This document shows, piece by piece, positions 1 to 8,155 of a stretch of 15,415 bases of DNA. Under the pieces are notes generated by a model, which ran no database searches, was not told where the DNA came from, and was given only the letters and a program-made list of their open reading frames with translations. Where the stretch lies: contig JNEM01006281.1 of assembly GCA_000697335.1 (NCBI GenBank), positions 1 to 15,415 on the forward strand, given 5' to 3'. The DNA is from Conidiobolus incongruus B7586. Lineage: Eukaryota > Entomophthoromycota > Entomophthoromycetes > Entomophthorales > Conidiobolaceae. The translations under genes were made by a program, and so were the position numbers. The stretch's first letter is position 1, and the number at the start of each line of letters is the position of its first letter.

Positions 1-1051
1 CATGAATGATGACTTTAGCAAAATCATCAAAGAAGGTTTGGATCATTATCAGAAGAATCTTCATGGTATCGATATCAAATCTCAAAAGAAATCTGATGCA
101 GACAAGAAAGACGATGACGAAAGCAACCTGTCGTCTTCCGTTGGACGCAGCATTAACCGCAAACACATCAATATTAATAAGCCTAAGAGCAGAAAGTTCC
201 CCTATCTCAGTCCTAAATTCATTCCAGTCAGAGGTCAAGACCATATTCCATCTATTGCTGGTTCTATGGGAACTACCCCCACTAGCCAAGCCAAGCACAT
301 CCGTCACCATAAAGATTCTCGTCAATATCAAGCTTCAGCCGCTGTAGGTTGGCTTTTGGATAAAAATGATGACGAATCCCACACTCCCCCCTCATCTGTT
401 CCTAAGCAATTCAGCTATAGTGGCAGCTATGGAGGCGAAAGTCTTCTATCTTCTTCTATGGATACTTATGGAAAATCCTTCCCCAAGTTTGAGCATCCTA
501 GCCACGAACTCCTTCGTGAAAATGGATTTGTCCAGCATAAGTACCATAAATTCCATGCTCGCGCGCTCAAAGATCGAAAGCGCTTAGGCATTGGTCATAG
601 TCAAGAAATGAACACACTTTTCCGATTCTGGTCACATTTCTTGCGTACTCACTTCAATCGCCAAATGTTCCGAGAATTCAGAAAGCTTGCTTTAGAAGAT
701 GCCGAATCTAACTATCGTTATGGCTTAGAATGTCTGTTCAGATTTTTCTCCTATGGTCTAGAAAAGAAATTCCGTGGTGACTTGTTCAAAGACTTCCAAG
801 AGCTTACCCTCAAGGATTATGAACAAGGATACTACTACGGCTTGGAGAAATTCTGGGCTTATCTATTCTATCGTCAAGATAAAGAAACTCGTCCTTTAGA
901 AATTAGAGAAGAATTGCAAAAAATTCTCGAAAATTTCCAAACAATTGATGATTTCCGCAAATTGGATGTAAAGAAATCCGACCAACTTTCCTCTAGCCAT
1001 CGCGCTAAATCCATTCCTAAGTCCTCTCCTTTAAATAAGGAGTTCATTTAA
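1..1051 (+). CDS. LARP1: LARP1-like protein, second copy, 3' part only (cut by window start)
   Basis: The frame is open from the window edge to TAA at 1049-1051. Position 1 is the third base of a codon that is glycine (GGC) in the other copy. The ATG at 2-4 is an internal methionine of the complete gene, not a start. The segment holds the lysine/serine-rich linker and the whole DM15 region ([11 protein letters not shown] through FWAYLFY), the part that binds the m7G cap and 5'-TOP leader in animal LARP1. Against the complete copy it differs by three residues: Ser for Asn (base 189), Ala for Ser (290) and Asp for Val (981). Sixteen other differences, all between 70 and 379, are silent, which is what a copy under purifying selection or another functional allele would show. 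It converges tail to tail with the complete copy, with 1537 nt between stop codons. Whether it is a real second gene or an assembly product is undecided. Confidence 0.85.
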   Translation, partial: MNDDFSKIIKEGLDHYQKNLHGIDIKSQKKSDADKKDDDESNLSSSVGRSINRKHININKPKSRKFPYLSPKFIPVRGQDHIPSIAGSMGTTPTSQAKHIRHHKDSRQYQASAAVGWLLDKNDDESHTPPSSVPKQFSYSGSYGGESLLSSSMDTYGKSFPKFEHPSHELLRENGFVQHKYHKFHARALKDRKRLGIGHSQEMNTLFRFWSHFLRTHFNRQMFREFRKLALEDAESNYRYGLECLFRFFSYGLEKKFRGDLFKDFQELTLKDYEQGYYYGLEKFWAYLFYRQDKETRPLEIREELQKILENFQTIDDFRKLDVKKSDQLSSSHRAKSIPKSSPLNKEFI

Positions 1052-1073
1052 ATTTTTCCTTTACTTCTCTTCA

Positions 1074-1102
1074 AGATGGATCCAATCCCATTGGAACCAT
1101 CT
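1074..1102 (+). other. stem-loop in the 3' UTR of the left LARP1 copy
   Basis: AGATGGATCCAAT, loop CCC, then ATTGGAACCATCT. Twelve of 13 positions pair, with one A-A mismatch in the middle of the stem. It begins 23 nt after the stop codon, in the short, less AT-rich stretch (about 1052-1145) that looks like a 3' UTR. The stem has a mixed base composition, so it is more than AT-rich chance pairing. Confidence 0.6.
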
Positions 1103-1192
1103 GCTTAACTCCTCTCTCTCATTTGTAACTTTTTTCTGTCACTTGACATTTTTGTAAAATTTATATAATTGTATAAGAAATCATTAGAAAAT

Positions 1193-1198
1193 AATAAA
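1193..1198 (+). promoter_or_regulatory. possible poly(A) signal, left LARP1 copy
   Basis: AATAAA lies 142 nt after the stop codon, at the border where the sequence turns from mixed composition to almost pure A/T. In such AT-rich DNA the hexamer alone is weak evidence. Confidence 0.35.
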
Positions 1199-2441
1199 AC
1201 CAAAAAACATCAAAAACATATATACTTACACTATTTGTTAACACTACATCATTTTATATTATTTCTTTTTAATATACAATTATATCCTCCTTCAAATCAA
1301 TTTTTACCTACGGTTTTATTTTTCTATTAATCAAAATGAAATCAAAAGATTATATTTTCAATTTGTAATAACATATACTAATATAACCAATATGATCTTT
1401 TAATTTAAAATGTATACTGATTAAATCATTTAAATTACAAAAAAAATTTTCAAATTTTCACTTGGTGTAAATAACAAATAACATCATTCTTAGTATCAGT
1501 TGAGCTTATATTTATTTGACACAGTGATTTGAATTATAATCAATTTAATAAAGTTGATAATTATACTAATATAAATATACTAGAAGGTATTAGTTCAGAA
1601 ACAAAAAAATGGCAAATTTTTAAATTTCTGATTTTTTAAATATATTGCTAGTTTTAAAAATTTAAATATATATAAAATATATAAGAGAATTAATATGTTT
1701 AAATTATATATATAAATATTTAATTATTTTTTATTAAGATATTTTTAATTCAAAATTTAAAATTAAATTTAATTATACTTAAACTTAATAATAATTATCT
1801 AAAGTCTTTTATTTTAATAATATTAAAATAAAAGACTTTAGATAATTATTATTAAGTTTAAGTATAATTAAATTTAATTTTAAATTTTGAATTAAAAATA
1901 TCTTAATAAAAAATAATTAAATATTTATATATATAATTTAAACATATTAATTCTCTTATATATTTTATATATATTTAAATTTTTAAAACTAGCAATATAT
2001 TTAAAAAATCAGAAATTTAAAAATTTGCCATTTTTTTGTTTCTGAACTAATACCTTCTAGTATATTTATATTAGTATAATTATCAACTTTATTAAATTGA
2101 TTATAATTCAAATCACTGTGTCAAATAAATATAAGCTCAACTGATACTAAGAATGATGTTATTTGTTATTTACACCAAGTGAAAATTTGAAAATTTTTTT
2201 TGTAATTTAAATGATTTAATCAGTATACATTTTAAATTAAAAGATCATATTGGTTATATTAGTATATGTTATTACAAATTGAAAATATAATCTTTTGATT
2301 TCATTTTGATTAATAGAAAAATAAAACCGTAGGTAAAAATTGATTTGAAGGAGGATATAATTGTATATTAAAAAGAAATAATATAAAATGATGTAGTGTT
2401 AACAAATAGTGTAAGTATATATGTTTTTGATGTTTTTTGGT
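1199..2441. other. AT-rich centre of the palindrome, no gene seen
   Basis: No open frame of note and no RNA gene recognised. The two halves (1199-1819 and 1821-2441) are exact reverse complements in every block I checked. The sequence is very AT-rich with long A and T runs, typical of this genome's spacers. Confidence 0.8.
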
Positions 2442-2447
2442 TTTATT
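2442..2447 (-). promoter_or_regulatory. possible poly(A) signal, complete LARP1 gene
   Basis: Mirror copy of the AATAAA at 1193-1198, 142 nt downstream of the LARP1 stop on the minus strand. Confidence 0.35.
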
Positions 2448-2537
2448 ATTTTCTAATGATTTCTTATACAATTATATAAATTTTACAAAAATGTCAAGTG
2501 ACAGAAAAAAGTTACAAATGAGAGAGAGGAGTTAAGC

Positions 2538-2566
2538 AGATGGTTCCAATGGGATTGGATCCATCT
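2538..2566 (-). other. stem-loop in the 3' UTR of the complete LARP1 gene
   Basis: This is the mirror copy of the stem-loop at 1074-1102, 12 of 13 base pairs with a CCC/GGG loop, placed 23 nt after the minus-strand stop codon. It could be an mRNA regulatory hairpin or a 3'-end processing aid; the sequence does not decide. Confidence 0.6.
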
Positions 2567-2588
2567 TGAAGAGAAGTAAAGGAAAAAT

Positions 2589-4662
2589 TTAAATGAACTC
2601 CTTATTTAAAGGAGAGGACTTAGGAATGGATTTAGCGCGATGGCTAGAGGAAAGTTGGACGGATTTCTTTACATCCAATTTGCGGAAATCATCAATTGTT
2701 TGGAAATTTTCGAGAATTTTTTGCAATTCTTCTCTAATTTCTAAAGGACGAGTTTCTTTATCTTGACGATAGAATAGATAAGCCCAGAATTTCTCCAAGC
2801 CGTAGTAGTATCCTTGTTCATAATCCTTGAGGGTAAGCTCTTGGAAGTCTTTGAACAAGTCACCACGGAATTTCTTTTCTAGACCATAGGAGAAAAATCT
2901 GAACAGACATTCTAAGCCATAACGATAGTTAGATTCGGCATCTTCTAAAGCAAGCTTTCTGAATTCTCGGAACATTTGGCGATTGAAGTGAGTACGCAAG
3001 AAATGTGACCAGAATCGGAAAAGTGTGTTCATTTCTTGACTATGACCAATGCCTAAGCGCTTTCGATCTTTGAGCGCGCGAGCATGGAATTTATGGTACT
3101 TATGCTGGACAAATCCATTTTCACGAAGGAGTTCGTGGCTAGGATGCTCAAACTTGGGGAAGGATTTTCCATAAGTATCCATAGAAGAAGATAGAAGACT
3201 TTCGCCTCCATAGCTGCCACTATAGCTGAATTGCTTAGGAACAGATGAGGGGGGAGTGTGAGATTCGTCATCATTTTTATCCAAAAGCCAACCTACAGCG
3301 GCTGAAGCTTGGTACTGACGAGAATCTTTATGGTGACGGATGTGTTTGGATTGGCTAGTGGGAGTAGTTCCCATAGAACCGGCAATAGATGGAATATGGT
3401 CTTGGCCTCTGACTGGAATGAATTTAGGACTGAGGTAGGGGAATTTTCTGTTCTTGGGCTTATTAATATTAATGTGTTTGCGGTTAATGCTGCGTCCAAC
3501 AGAAGACGACAGGTTGCTTTCGTCATCATCTTTCTTATCTGCATCAGACTTCTTTTGAGATTTGATATCAATACCATGAAGATTCTTCTGATAATGATCC
3601 AAACCTTCTTTGATGATTTTGCTAAAGTCATCATTCATGCCCTTGCGTCCTTCAGTTTGGTTAGAACGATCACGGTGTCTCTGGGTGACGATTAAAAGTG
3701 ATTTGACAGTTTGATCATCAATGTCGTCATCCGAATCATATTCATCAGAGCTAGCATAGTATTTAGTAATTTTTTTGCCCGAATCGACGACTTGGTCTTC
3801 ATCAAGCTGGAAGAGATCGTCTTCATCGGGTTGGTAGCGAGGGCGGAATCCAGGAGAGTTTGCTGGAGAGGTTCTACTTTTTCTCTGATTGCGAGATTTG
3901 AAACCAGTGCCAGCAGCAAAAGATACATGGTGAGAAGAAGCGTTATTACGGTTCGAAACGTTTCCAGCTATGGAAAAGTGGAAAATGTTAGTGGGAAAGG
4001 GTGTGGAATTGAAGAGAAATTACCATTTTTGGAAGCTGCGCTAGCATTAGGATTAGGCAACCATTTGCTCCATTCATTCTTACGGCGTATCTTATTATCT
4101 CGGACTTCCAACTTGTCACTCAATTTCCAAGCTTCTGAAATAAACGGGATATCGATACTAAGTCTCTTGATGCGATTAAACGATGCGATTAAGCTGATAA
4201 GGACAAATCCTTCTGAGTCCATCTGAAAATAATAAATATTAATCGCTATCCCTTTTAAGGAAAGTAATAAAAAAGTACCTGTTCACGCAAAAAATCATCA
4301 ACGACTAAGTTTTCATCGCTAAAGTAGTATTCTCTAAATCTTGATTATCACCTTAGTTCATCATAAATAGAGATTGAGACTTACACTTGAGAAATCAAAT
4401 TAGCCTTGAGTTCTTCTTCATTAGCTGGAGTAGGGCATTGAGGGGGAGCAGGCCCGACACTTGAACGGCGATTAATGGCACCAGCCCAGACCTTAGGATT
4501 GGTAATATCTGCGACTAAAATTTAAATAGATCAGATTTATGTTGGTTAAAATGCCATATATAGAATGATATAGATAAATAGGGAGATCAAATTACCTGAA
4601 GTGCTGTCCTGGAGGGAGAGGTTGCGTTCAAGGGAGTGGGACAAATTGTCAACGGAAGTCAT
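2589..4662 (-). CDS. LARP1: LARP1-like RNA-binding protein (La motif + DM15), five exons, 609 aa
   Basis: Exons read on the minus strand: 4662-4596, 4514-4385, 4333-4279, 4222-4024 and 3967-2589. The introns are 81, 51, 56 and 56 nt, all GT-AG, and the phases join without a stop. Domains: a La motif at about residues 57-140 ([43 protein letters not shown]), an acidic linker leading to [11 protein letters not shown] (about 225-240, a conserved LARP1 segment), a helix [16 protein letters not shown] at about 262, and the DM15 region at 425-550 ([38 protein letters not shown]). Animal LARP1 binds the cap and 5'-TOP leader through DM15 and represses or stabilises ribosomal-protein mRNAs under TOR control; that role here is inferred from the family. 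The yeast relatives Slf1 and Sro9 lack DM15. The start at 4662 is the only in-frame ATG after an upstream TGA. It has C at -3, and an acceptor-like TATAG about 20 nt upstream leaves room for an intron in the 5' leader. Confidence 0.95.
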
Positions 4663-4903
4663 CAGGGTAAGATAACTCTTAACTATAAAGGAAGTATAGG
4701 TTGAGTATATTGCTCAAAATATTCTAGTAAAGTATGTAGCATAAGTCTGAAATAGTAGCGTTTTAGAAGCAACGAGAGATTGTAAACAAACTCCTGGCGT
4801 ACACAATTTCAGTAGTTCGAGTATAACAATCAAAAATAAAAATATGTATAGAAGACTGCAGTACGATGGTGAAATGAAGATGAAGAATAAAGTCAGTACC
4901 TTG

Positions 4904-4909
4904 TATATA
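4904..4909 (-). promoter_or_regulatory. possible TATA element of LARP1
   Basis: TATATA on the minus strand, about 240 nt upstream of the LARP1 ATG, in a region of mixed composition. About 15-40 nt downstream is a pyrimidine-rich run (TTATTCTTCATCTTCATTTC), a common setting for fungal transcription starts. Prediction only. Confidence 0.3.
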
Positions 4910-4929
4910 GAGATTAGATGGGTTCTTTC

Positions 4930-4945
4930 AAGTGAGTGATCACTT
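4930..4945. promoter_or_regulatory. palindromic upstream element 1 (contains TGAGTGATCA)
   Basis: AAGTGAGTGATCACTT has 6-bp arms AAGTGA/TCACTT around GTGA. The ten bases TGAGTGATCA inside it recur at 5128-5137 in a second inverted repeat. TGAGTGA resembles half of an AP-1/Gcn4-type bZIP site. It lies about 270 nt upstream of the LARP1 start. Confidence 0.35.
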
Positions 4946-5056
4946 ATTGAAGAAAAGTTTTGACTGGCATCTTAGGGAGATCGGGTGTATTTAAAACATT
5001 GGTCATGCTATGTGAAAGTCGTATTGTTTAGATGATTTGAACAAATGCAAAATGCA

Positions 5057-5401
5057 CCAATCGAATTAAAAAGTAAAGGATAAAATTAGTTTTGGAGTGG
5101 GAAAATCCAAGGTGGTCGCTGATTGACTGAGTGATCAAGTCATGACAATAGTTAATTGGAAAATTAATTAAGCCCAAGTATTCGCAACCAATCAATGCAA
5201 TTAGTTTGGTGGGAAGGAGGAGGCGCTTGGTGAGCATTCTATATCAGAGCTTTTGATTTCACCTAATTTCATTCTTTGACAGAGCCAATCATTTGCCGAG
5301 ATTATGGATATGAGATATTGATTGGATTGGATGAAGCACGGAATTGATATTTTGGTGTTACTGTTCATCCACTTTAATTATCAATAATGCCAACATCCAA
5401 T
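5057..5401. promoter_or_regulatory. cluster of seven CCAAT/ATTGG boxes upstream of LARP1
   Basis: CCAAT or its complement occurs at 5057-5061, 5155-5159, 5188-5192, 5285-5289, 5321-5325, 5326-5330 and 5397-5401. The stretch is visibly less AT-rich than the spacer beyond 5410, as expected of a promoter. In fungi such boxes are bound by the Hap2/3/5 (CBC) complex. Which boxes are used, and the outer limit of the promoter, cannot be told. Confidence 0.4.
5124..5142. promoter_or_regulatory. palindromic upstream element 2 (contains TGAGTGATCA)
   Basis: TGACT and AGTCA form inverted arms around a 9-base centre that includes the same TGAGTGATCA core as the element at 4930-4945. TGACT and AGTCA also resemble bZIP half-sites. 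It lies about 460 nt upstream of the LARP1 start. Function not shown. Confidence 0.35.
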
Positions 5402-5410
5402 CACCTTGTC

Positions 5411-6800
5411 AACTTACGCAAATAGTATTAGCATTTGATGCTGCTAGTGATTGAAAAAAATACACATCAGCGTTGATCATAGATGAGGTCATTATGAAAT
5501 CAATTTTAGATATAATTTCCATTATTCTTTATTAAATAAATACTTTCAATAGCTTTGATTCCTACCTTTGTAGTGTTTAATTAAATATAGTGAACTTTTC
5601 ATTTTGAGCTAAATAGGAAAAAAATTTAATGAGATCAGTCGATTTTTATAGTGTGATTTGAAAAATATGATAAAAACTATTAGATAAATATTACAATTTG
5701 AGGATAATTGATTTATCAACTATTTGCATGATGACTAGAGATAAGAAAAATTGAATCAAGTGATATAAATAGATTAAGAAATATTCCATTGTTAATCATA
5801 GTATATAGGTTTCAAAGATCTTTAACATATTTTTCTCAACTCACTGGATATATATTTAAAATCAATACTGAAATTTTAAAATAGTTATGAAAATATTCAA
5901 GTTTAATTTTGCCAACAAAAGGGTATCAATGGATTTTTTTATTTATTTATAATAATACAACCTTATATTCCAATCAAAGGATATTAGTTCATTAAAATGA
6001 CCATGAATTCATAAATATTGTATTTTAATATATTTAGCTAAGTAACCAACTAAATATATATATTATTACCTTATATAGTTTGCTCATATATAAAATAATA
6101 TTTATTAATAAATTATATGACTGTTTTTTAATTATATAATCATGTGATAAATAACTGTTCAATATGCTTATATAAAAAAAATTCACAAATGGATTTAAAT
6201 AATAAAAATGAAATGAGTGATTCAACCTAAATTCAAATGATAAATTTTTAAATATTTATCGATATTCAAAGTTAAAATGAAAATATGTAAAAAAAAATAT
6301 AATATATTAATTTTATAAAATCATTGTTAAATACATATACCCTTGATGACTTGATAATTTTGCAAAGTTGCATTATATTACATTGAACTAAATATTATTC
6401 AATATTTTAAAATTCGAGTCTATAATAGTTTTGATGAATTTTTAATTATATATTACATAAAATACATATTAAAATCAACAAATACAGTTATAAAATATGT
6501 CTTTCAGAGTTATTGTGTGTTATAACTTCTCTAATGATGGAGTATTTTGTAAATTTATTAATGTTTATACATATAAAGTAAAGGAATTTAATTACCTACC
6601 AAGACATAAAATATAATATTCAAATTTGATTTGATTATTAATTTAATAAACTCAAAAATTGAGTGAAAAGTTTATATGTATTCCTATAAGAAGATTTAAA
6701 TCATCTATTGTATATTAATCAATTATTTTTTCATGTAATCACATTAATTTTAATCTGATTAATATATAAACGATGGTCAATATAACTTAATAATTAATTT
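5411..6800. other. AT-rich intergenic spacer between LARP1 and SHO1
   Basis: No convincing coding sequence, tRNA or transposon was recognised on either strand. The sequence is mostly A/T runs and short AT palindromes. Both neighbouring genes are on the minus strand, so this is upstream of LARP1 and downstream of SHO1. Confidence 0.7.
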
Positions 6801-6802
6801 AC

Positions 6803-6808
6803 TTTATT
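6803..6808 (-). promoter_or_regulatory. possible poly(A) signal of SHO1
   Basis: AATAAA on the minus strand, about 145 nt after the SHO1 stop codon, where the mixed-composition 3' flank gives way to AT-rich spacer. The distance is almost the same as for the LARP1 candidate. Confidence 0.35.
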
Positions 6809-6876
6809 CGAAATATATTCATGAGTATATGGCCAAACTAAATCTGGTATATAAGAGTGAGCGGATAATTTAAGGG

Positions 6877-6950
6877 TTGTGATTGTTATTATTAAGTTCA
6901 GGTAATGTTATTGTACTCTGTACACTAACCATTGTTAACTATAATCACAA
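6877..6950 (-). other. inverted repeat in the SHO1 3' flank
   Basis: TTGTGATT at 6877-6884 and AATCACAA at 6943-6950 are perfect 8-bp arms, and a smaller TGTAC-TCT-GTACA palindrome lies between them at 6912-6924. All are just after the SHO1 stop codon. A transcript could fold here, but 8 bp is near what chance allows. Confidence 0.25.
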
Positions 6951-6951
6951 A

Positions 6952-7904
6952 TTAGTAAATAATCATTATGATATATTTATGAATGGTTACATAGTTGCTT
7001 GGCGCCATTCCGACCGTGCCATCGGTTTTTAATACTTTCCACCAATTTCCTTTACTGTTTAGTATATCCATTACTTCATGCTTAATAAATGACACTTCAT
7101 CTTCGCTACTCTTGGTATCTATTTAAAAATTCAATCAGCAAATTATTTTAGTATAAATGAAAGTGCATAATTACAGTCGAATAGAGCACGACATTTAAGT
7201 CCTGTGGGTTTAGGAGTACCATCGCTATTATAACTAATATCTGTACCTATTGTTCCAGTGGTTATTGTAAAATCTTCTCCATCAACGAAGGAAACAAAAG
7301 CAGAAATGTCATGAGCATCATCAGTAAAGAAATGATCATCTATTTGTCCACTCAAATAATAGGCTAAAGTACCAGGTGAACTACCCAATAAAAAGATCCA
7401 AAATAACTATATGTATAATAATTTAATATATATTATATAATTCAAATTAATTGTTATAAATTACGTTCACTGAAATTAATATCAAAGTACCAATTAAAAT
7501 AATGATAAACATTTCATTCTGTTCATCAGAAAATCTAGCTAAAATGTTGCTTATTAAAGAGACATTTATCACTATAAAAAATACTAACTATAGTAATAAT
7601 TAGTACTTAGATCGTTATTAATCAAGAATATAAAGGTTACTGGAAGCTTATATGTTTTAATATGATTTAAATGGACTGCATAAATAATAAATAAGATAAC
7701 GTTAAGAGAAAATAAAATATGTAACCAAACATAAGTCCAACTATTCATTAAAATGACACCAACACTCAAGGCGAACCAGCCTCCCTAATTTCTATTAATT
7801 CATTTATCATTATAAAATATAATTGTAATTACCAGAGCTAACAAATATGATATTAACCATACTAAATCAGAGAATGTAAACGATGTACTATTAAATAATT
7901 TCAT
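6952..7904 (-). CDS. SHO1: Sho1-like osmosensor: four membrane segments + SH3 domain, five exons
   Basis: Recovered by joining minus-strand exons 7904-7833, 7784-7589, 7538-7465, 7406-7175 and 7118-6952; the predicted protein is 246 aa. The introns are 48, 50, 58 and 56 nt, all GT-AG; the last has a CTGAT branch-like site. Hydrophobic segments lie at about residues 14-37, 42-63, 71-83 (weak) and 99-121, the last ending in LFWIFLLGSSPGT, which resembles the WIF.FGS end of TM4 in Sho1. The SH3 domain at about 186-237 shows the hallmarks ALFDY, a DEVSF acidic loop, the WW pair and PSNYV. The Tyr of ALFDY is made across intron 4 (T + AT), which supports that junction. Fungal Sho1 sits in the plasma membrane and binds Pbs2 through its SH3 domain in the HOG pathway; that role here is inferred. 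The protein is short for the family (usually about 280-370 aa), mainly because the TM4-SH3 linker is only about 65 residues. The start has A at -3. Intron 2 has a second in-frame donor 18 nt earlier (giving 240 aa). Confidence 0.9.
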
Positions 7905-8139
7905 TTTAAAATAATATGATAAATTAATCAAAAATTATTTTTTTTATTCTTTCTGTTTAATATTCAAATTAAATTTTAAAATTAATTTGAGCTTTTTTAA
8001 TATTATTTAAAGATATTTAATTTAATTTAAAAATATGGGTTAATCATAATTTAATTAATACCAAGAAATTTAGGGTTGAAACATTATTTTCCTTATTTGA
8101 TTATTCACAAACTAACAAGATTTTAGTAATTAAATTATA

Positions 8140-8155
8140 GACGTAAATTTACGTC
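8140..8155. promoter_or_regulatory. CRE-like palindrome upstream of SHO1
   Basis: GACGTAAATTTACGTC is a perfect 16-bp palindrome; with the next base it contains TTACGTCA, a match to ATF/CREB-type bZIP sites. It carries two CpG dinucleotides in DNA where C and G are scarce. It lies about 235 nt upstream of the SHO1 ATG, a fitting place for a promoter element. Binding is inferred from the motif only. Confidence 0.4.

Larger units (their letters stand above)
1..1819. repeat. left arm of a giant inverted repeat (palindrome)
   Basis: Base p in this arm pairs with base 3640-p in the right arm. I compared the arms block by block and found 19 mismatches in 1819 positions (about 99% identity). Eighteen lie at 70-379 and one at 981; from 380 to the centre everything else matches, including all the AT-rich non-coding DNA. 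The arm holds the 3' part of a LARP1-like gene and its downstream DNA. Its outer end is cut by the window start, so the true arm length is unknown. Confidence 0.97.
1821..3639. repeat. right arm of the giant inverted repeat
   Basis: This is the reverse complement of 1-1819. The centre is one unpaired A at 1820, flanked by TTTTAATA and TATTAAAA, so there is effectively no loop between the arms. On this side the LARP1 gene continues past the arm into exons 1-4, which shows that this copy sits in a complete gene. Whether the match continues beyond 3639 cannot be seen, because the partner sequence would lie outside the window. Confidence 0.97.

Noticed and set aside
1052-2588. Palindrome as terminal inverted repeats of a DNA transposon
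   Set aside because: There is no transposase between the arms, no spacer at all, and the arms contain a host gene; inverted duplication or fold-back explains it better.
1-3639. Sequencing error as the sole cause of arm differences
   Set aside because: Sixteen of 18 outer differences are silent third positions and nearly all are transitions, a pattern of selection and not of error.
3309-4226. Long plus-strand frames opposite LARP1
   Set aside because: These are antisense shadows of the well-supported LARP1 exons, and they translate intron sequence as well.
4790-4830. GTTCGAGT resembling a tRNA T-loop
   Set aside because: No matching T-stem, anticodon arm or acceptor stem is found around it.
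5028-5237. A 69-codon minus-strand frame starting with a true ATG
   Set aside because: It lies in the LARP1 upstream region over CCAAT boxes and a palindromic motif, matches no family I recognise, and its openness can be explained by the local composition. Kept out without transcript evidence.
6410-6425. ATTCGAGTC resembling a tRNA T-loop
   Set aside because: The flanks are AT-rich and do not fold into a cloverleaf.
8070-8080. TTAGGGTT, a telomere-like word
   Set aside because: A single copy only; no tandem array, so no interstitial telomere.
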